Assembly: GCA_045540715.1 (NCBI GenBank)
Contig: JAZQHT010000005.1
Location: forward strand, 1 to 27,608
From: UMGS1279 sp045540715
GTDB taxonomy: Bacteria > Bacillota > Clostridia > Oscillospirales > Acutalibacteraceae
Length of the DNA: 27,608 bases
Direction: 5' to 3'
The notes beneath the pieces are model-generated. The model was not told the origin of the DNA. It saw only the letters and a list, made by a program, of their open reading frames with translations, and ran no database searches. Made by a program: the position numbers and the translations under genes. Position 1 is the stretch's first letter; the number at the start of each line of letters is the position of its first letter. Below, piece after piece: positions 24,571-27,608 of the stretch.

Positions 24571-25758
24571 ATGACCTATAATCAAGCATTAGATTATATT
24601 CACTCACTTAATCGCTTCGGCTCAAAGCCGGGGCTTAGCCGCATTGTAGAGCTTTTAAATATTTTGGGTAATCCACAAAAAGATATTGCTTGTGTTCACG
24701 TTGCAGGCACAAATGGTAAGGGTTCTACAAGTACTATGATAAACGAAGCACTAATTGCTTCGGGCAAAAAAGTAGGGCTTTACACCTCTCCTTATATAAT
24801 AGATTTTCGCGAAAGAATTCAAATTAATAATACATATATAAATAAGCGTGCGCTTTCGCGCTTAGTAAATAAGGTTAAAACTGTTGCCGAAAAAATGCAA
24901 GACCACCCAACCGAATTTGAGTTTATAACTGCTTTAATGTTTTTGTATTTTAAAGAACAAAAGGTTGATGTGGCTGTTATTGAAGTGGGTCTTGGTGGCA
25001 GGTTCGATGCCACAAACGTTATAACACCATTAGTTTCTGTAATTACTAAAATCTCTTTAGACCATACCGCAGTATTAGGAAATAGCTTTAAGCAAATTGC
25101 TTTCGAAAAATCAGGTATTATTAAAAATAATGTTCCGGTTGTTGTCGCCCCAAATCAAGAAAAACAAGCCCTTGCAGAAATTAAGCGTATAGCAAAAGAG
25201 AAAAATGCAAGCGTTGTGGTTGCAAATATGGAAAAAGAGTTCGATTTAAATCTGCAAGGCGCATATCAACAAGAAAATGCCGCAACCGCCTATAATGTTT
25301 TAAAAGTTTTAAATATAAAAGAAGAATTAATTTTAAAAGGTTTAAAAAACGCATTTATTCCCGCGCGGATGGAACAGGTAGCAAAGGGTGTTTATATAGA
25401 TGGCGCACATAATCCCGATGGTGCTATAGCTTTAAGCAAGCAAATAAAGCCCGGCTCTTTGCTTGTTATGGGGATGATGAAAGATAAAGATACCGATTTT
25501 GTCTTAAAAACCCTAGCTAAAAAAGCATCCGTTATAATAACCGTAACAGTTTCAAATCAAATCAGAACCGAAACTGCCGAAAACCTACAAATTTCGGCTT
25601 CAAAATATATAAAATCAATTAGCGCTAAAAGTTATAACGAGGCTTTAAAAATGGCAAAACAAAATGCAAACGGTAACGATATTATAATTTGTGGCTCGCT
25701 ATATTTAGCTTCCGAAATACGCGAAAAAGCTAAAAGATTTTTTAATTCGACAACCTAA
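24571..25758 (+). CDS. folC: Folylpolyglutamate synthase / dihydrofolate synthase
   Basis: 395 residues, a Mur-ligase-type ATP-dependent ligase that adds glutamate to folates (and to dihydropteroate if bifunctional). Motifs: N-terminal IHSLNRFGSKPGLSRI, ATP-binding P-loop VAGTNGKGSTSTMI (44-57), SPYIIDFRERIQIN, EVGLGGRFDATNV, ISLDHTAVLGN, GIIK and the C-terminal domain's DGAHNPDGA. It is about 30 residues shorter than many FolC proteins; the short inter-motif loops explain this and no motif is lost. RBS AGGAG is 5 bases before the ATG and touches the upstream terminator. Whether it also has dihydrofolate synthase activity cannot be judged here. Confidence 0.95.
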   Translation: MTYNQALDYIHSLNRFGSKPGLSRIVELLNILGNPQKDIACVHVAGTNGKGSTSTMINEALIASGKKVGLYTSPYIIDFRERIQINNTYINKRALSRLVNKVKTVAEKMQDHPTEFEFITALMFLYFKEQKVDVAVIEVGLGGRFDATNVITPLVSVITKISLDHTAVLGNSFKQIAFEKSGIIKNNVPVVVAPNQEKQALAEIKRIAKEKNASVVVANMEKEFDLNLQGAYQQENAATAYNVLKVLNIKEELILKGLKNAFIPARMEQVAKGVYIDGAHNPDGAIALSKQIKPGSLLVMGMMKDKDTDFVLKTLAKKASVIITVTVSNQIRTETAENLQISASKYIKSISAKSYNEALKMAKQNANGNDIIICGSLYLASEIREKAKRFFNSTT

Positions 25759-25778
25759 TATGCTAAAAAATATATAGT

Positions 25779-25814
25779 ACAAGTCCTTATACTAATAAGG
25801 GCTTGTATTTTTTT
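25779..25814 (+). terminator. Intrinsic terminator between folC and spoIIAA
   Basis: ACAAGTCCTTA (25779-25789) pairs with TAAGGGCTTGT (25796-25806) over 11 positions (one G-U) around TACTAA, followed by A and seven T. The spoIIAA ribosome site AGGAGG (25817-25822) begins only two bases after the T run. Confidence 0.88.
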
Positions 25815-25830
25815 ATAGGAGGAATTTTAA

Positions 25831-26160
25831 ATGTCAGTAAGAACCGAAATAAACGGTAAGGTGTTAACAGCCTATTTAGAAGGAGAAATAGATCACCATA
25901 CCGCCAGAAATATGCGAGAAGTCATAGATGCCTCAATTGCTGCCTCTGCGCCAGAAATGTTGGTTTTAGATTTTAAAGACGTAACCTTTATGGATAGTAG
26001 TGGTATAGGTTTGGTAATGGGAAGATATAAAGAACTTTCAAATATTGGTGGAGAATTGCATATAACAAATACAACACCGCATATAACAAAAGTTATGAAA
26101 CTTGCAGGAATTGAACGCCTAGCGGTTTTAGGAAAGGTAGATAGAAATGAAGTCAAATAA
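25831..26160 (+). CDS. spoIIAA: Anti-sigma F factor antagonist
   Basis: 109 residues, a single STAS domain. In the forespore, unphosphorylated SpoIIAA binds SpoIIAB and frees sigma F. Motifs match B. subtilis: GEIDHHTARNMRE near 18-30 and FMDSSGIGLVMGRYK, in which S56 is the residue equivalent to the phosphorylated Ser58. It is the first gene of the spoIIA operon, with a strong AGGAGG ribosome site. Its last 14 bases overlap spoIIAB. In B. subtilis a sigma-H promoter drives this operon. I see no convincing sigma-H promoter in the 72-base gap, and a terminator fills much of that gap. Confidence 0.97.
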   Translation: MSVRTEINGKVLTAYLEGEIDHHTARNMREVIDASIAASAPEMLVLDFKDVTFMDSSGIGLVMGRYKELSNIGGELHITNTTPHITKVMKLAGIERLAVLGKVDRNEVK

Positions 26161-26590
26161 TAAATTTAGTTTAACGGTAACCTCAAATTCATATAATGAA
26201 AGTTTTGTAAGGGTGGCGGTGTCCTCCTTTGTCGCACAATTAGACCCCACAATAGACGAGCTTTGCGATATCAAAACGGCAGTATCAGAAGCAGTAACAA
26301 ACTCAATTGTTCACGCCTATAAAAATTATATAGGCAAAATCTACATAACCTGCGAAATTTTTGACGACCGTTCAGTCTCTATTAAAATTCGTGATCGCGG
26401 TTGTGGTATTGCTGATATTAAAAAGGCAATGGAACCGCTATACACTACGGGCGGTAGTGAACGCGCGGGACTTGGCTTTGCGGTTATGGAAAGTTTTATG
26501 GATAAACTCACCGTAAAATCTGTAGTAGGAAAGGGAACAACCGTTAATATGAAAAAGAAATTATCTTTACGCTTTGCCAAAAATGGATAG
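26147..26590 (+). CDS. spoIIAB: Anti-sigma F factor and serine protein kinase
   Basis: 147 residues, GHKL-fold kinase. It holds sigma F inactive and phosphorylates SpoIIAA. Motifs: E48 and N52 in AVSEAVTNSIVHAY (N box), D83 in IRDRGCGIADI (G1 box) and GGSERAGLGFAVMESFMD (G2 box/ATP lid). It overlaps spoIIAA by 14 bases and sigF by 8 bases from the sigF ATG, so the three products are translationally linked, which suits the tight stoichiometry of this switch. The ribosome site AAAGG lies within spoIIAA. Confidence 0.97.
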   Translation: MKSNNKFSLTVTSNSYNESFVRVAVSSFVAQLDPTIDELCDIKTAVSEAVTNSIVHAYKNYIGKIYITCEIFDDRSVSIKIRDRGCGIADIKKAMEPLYTTGGSERAGLGFAVMESFMDKLTVKSVVGKGTTVNMKKKLSLRFAKNG

Positions 26591-27236
26591 AGAAAGTTTA
26601 ATTTTAGAAAATTTAAGGTTAGTGCACAGTTGTTGCAAACGCTTTAAGGGTAAAGGCGTAGAATACGACGACCTTTATCAAGCAGGGTGTGTAGGTCTTA
26701 TAAAAGCAACCGATGCTTTTAACGAAGAACTGGGTTTTGCATTTTCAACCTATGCCTTTCCTGTAATTATGGGTGAAATAAAACGACTCTTTCGTGATGG
26801 CGGTTTAATCAAATATTCAAGAGAACTTAAAACTTTATCTTTAAAGGCAGCCGCAACCTACGAAAAACTTTCGCAAACGTTAGGCCACGAACCACACATT
26901 TCTGAACTCGCAGAAAGTTTGGGGGTAAACGTTGAAGAAGCAGCCGAAGCTCTTTGTGTGTCGGTTGCACCTGCATCATTAAGTTATTCTAACGAATCAG
27001 GCGAAACAAAAGAATTAGATATTGCAACTAACGAACAAGAAGAGTATATATATAATAAGGTAGCGGTTGAACAACTTTTAGATAAATTACCGCAGTTTGA
27101 AAGGAACTTAATTCATTTAAGATATATAGATAATAAAACGCAATCAGATACTGCAAATCTTCTTGGAATAACTCAAGTTGCGGTTTCGCGAAACGAAAAG
27201 AAAATATTAAAGCGACTTCGAGAAATTGCCCTTTAA
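26583..27236 (+). CDS. sigF: Forespore sigma factor sigma F
   Basis: 217 residues from the ATG at 26583; a TTG three codons earlier (26574) is an alternative. It is the RNA polymerase sigma subunit that turns on the first forespore genes. Region 2 (LVHSCCKRFKGKGVEYDDLYQAGCVGLIKATDAF, then FSTYAFPVIMGEIKRLFRD) and region 4 (LPQFERNLIHLRYIDNKTQSDTANLLGITQVAVSRNEKKIL) are complete, with a region 3 helix set between them. It is somewhat shorter than B. subtilis sigma F (255), the difference being at the N-terminus. There is no clear ribosome site, so translation is probably coupled to spoIIAB, whose stop codon it overlaps. Only 40 bases separate its stop from the rRNA promoter. Confidence 0.96.
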   Translation: MDRESLILENLRLVHSCCKRFKGKGVEYDDLYQAGCVGLIKATDAFNEELGFAFSTYAFPVIMGEIKRLFRDGGLIKYSRELKTLSLKAAATYEKLSQTLGHEPHISELAESLGVNVEEAAEALCVSVAPASLSYSNESGETKELDIATNEQEEYIYNKVAVEQLLDKLPQFERNLIHLRYIDNKTQSDTANLLGITQVAVSRNEKKILKRLREIAL

Positions 27237-27276
27237 AAATTTTTTAAAAAAATTGTAAAAAAATTAAAAAAAGGTG
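27237..27276 (+). promoter_or_regulatory. A-tract UP-element-like region before the rRNA promoter
   Basis: Between sigF and the rRNA -35 box are repeated A and T runs (27237-27273) with spacing near one helical turn. This resembles UP elements that bind the alpha subunit of RNA polymerase in front of rRNA promoters. No GC-rich terminator stem for the spoIIA transcript is visible here. Confidence 0.5.
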
Positions 27277-27305
27277 TTGACAAAGTTATTTTCGTGTGAT
27301 AATAT
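27277..27305 (+). promoter_or_regulatory. rRNA operon promoter
   Basis: A perfect TTGACA (27277-27282), 17 bases, then TAATAT (27300-27305), about 210 bases before 16S rRNA. Predicted transcription start is near 27312. The strong match and A/T-rich upstream DNA fit a growth-rate-regulated rRNA promoter. Confidence 0.85.
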
Positions 27306-27311
27306 AGATAA

Positions 27312-27514
27312 GCTCACCTAAGAACTGGTGAGTCAACTCGAACCTTGAAAATTAAACAACGAAAAGGACCCGAAAATTCCTATGAGAAATAGGGAAAAAC
27401 GGAAAAATCCAGAGATGGACAAGAAGCAGAAATAGCGAAGAGCTAGCTGTTAAAAATGAGCGAGAAGAGCTCTAAAATGATTTATGCAAGTCTAAGGACT
27501 TGAATAGATAGAAT
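27312..27514 (+). other. rRNA operon leader with boxA-like element and hairpins
   Basis: About 200 nt of transcribed leader without a gene. It holds a hairpin right at the predicted start (CTCACC 27313-27318 with GGTGAG 27327-27332) and AACCTTGAAAATTAAACAA (27341-27359), close to the boxA antitermination element in Firmicutes rRNA leaders. Two further small hairpins are CCTAT/ATAGG (27379-27393) and CAAGTC/GACTTG (27487-27502). The last one, 12 bases before 16S, may take part in 5' processing. Confidence 0.6.

Positions 27515-27608
<94 letters not shown>

Noticed and set aside
25817..25826. AGGAGGAATT as a sigma-H promoter element for spoIIAA
   Set aside because: It is the ribosome binding site at normal distance from the ATG; a start from it would fall inside the gene.

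Overview
The window comes from a low-GC, endospore-forming member of the Firmicutes. The most likely home is an anaerobic, gut-type Clostridia lineage close to the Ruminococcaceae/Oscillospirales. Evidence: a spoIIA operon (spoIIAA-spoIIAB-sigF), a dockerin-bearing secreted protein, AT-rich codon use, and a Clostridia-like 16S rRNA 5' end at the right edge. Genus and species cannot be read from 94 nt of 16S.

Left part (1-15.8 kb) is devoted to carbohydrate use. A 1446-residue secreted protein (minus strand) carries jelly-roll-like regions, three GWY/GWF repeats, a calcineurin-like phosphoesterase domain and a C-terminal dockerin. Next is a tightly packed minus-strand operon, uxaC-uxuA-uxuB(SDR type)-kdgA-kdgK. 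It encodes the whole route from glucuronate to pyruvate and glyceraldehyde-3-phosphate. An AraC-type regulator is divergent from it, and a second, larger AraC-type regulator converges on the first; their stop codons share one palindrome. Then come a GPH-family sugar symporter and a GH2 glycosidase, both on the plus strand with their own promoters. Together these suggest uptake of a glucuronide or related glycoside, cytoplasmic cleavage, and catabolism through KDG/KDPG.

Middle part (15.8-21.9 kb) holds an M55 D-aminopeptidase next to a short iron-sulfur protein of the QueG-like family. A divergent second type IIA topoisomerase pair (B then A subunit) follows. Just after the A-subunit gene, a minus-strand hairpin-plus-terminator arrangement with a TATAAT box looks like an undescribed small RNA of about 87 nt.

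Right part (21.9-27.6 kb) is housekeeping and sporulation: valS, folC, spoIIAA-spoIIAB-sigF, then an rRNA operon promoter, its leader and the start of 16S rRNA. Intrinsic terminators sit directly against the ribosome binding sites of folC and spoIIAA. No terminator is visible between sigF and the rRNA promoter.

No CRISPR array, transposase, phage gene or tRNA was seen. No gene-free stretch exceeds 300 bases; the longest is the 278-base sigF-16S interval, described below. The strongest candidates for something undescribed are the small RNA at 21748-21846, the divergent topoisomerase pair, and the dockerin-tagged phosphoesterase.
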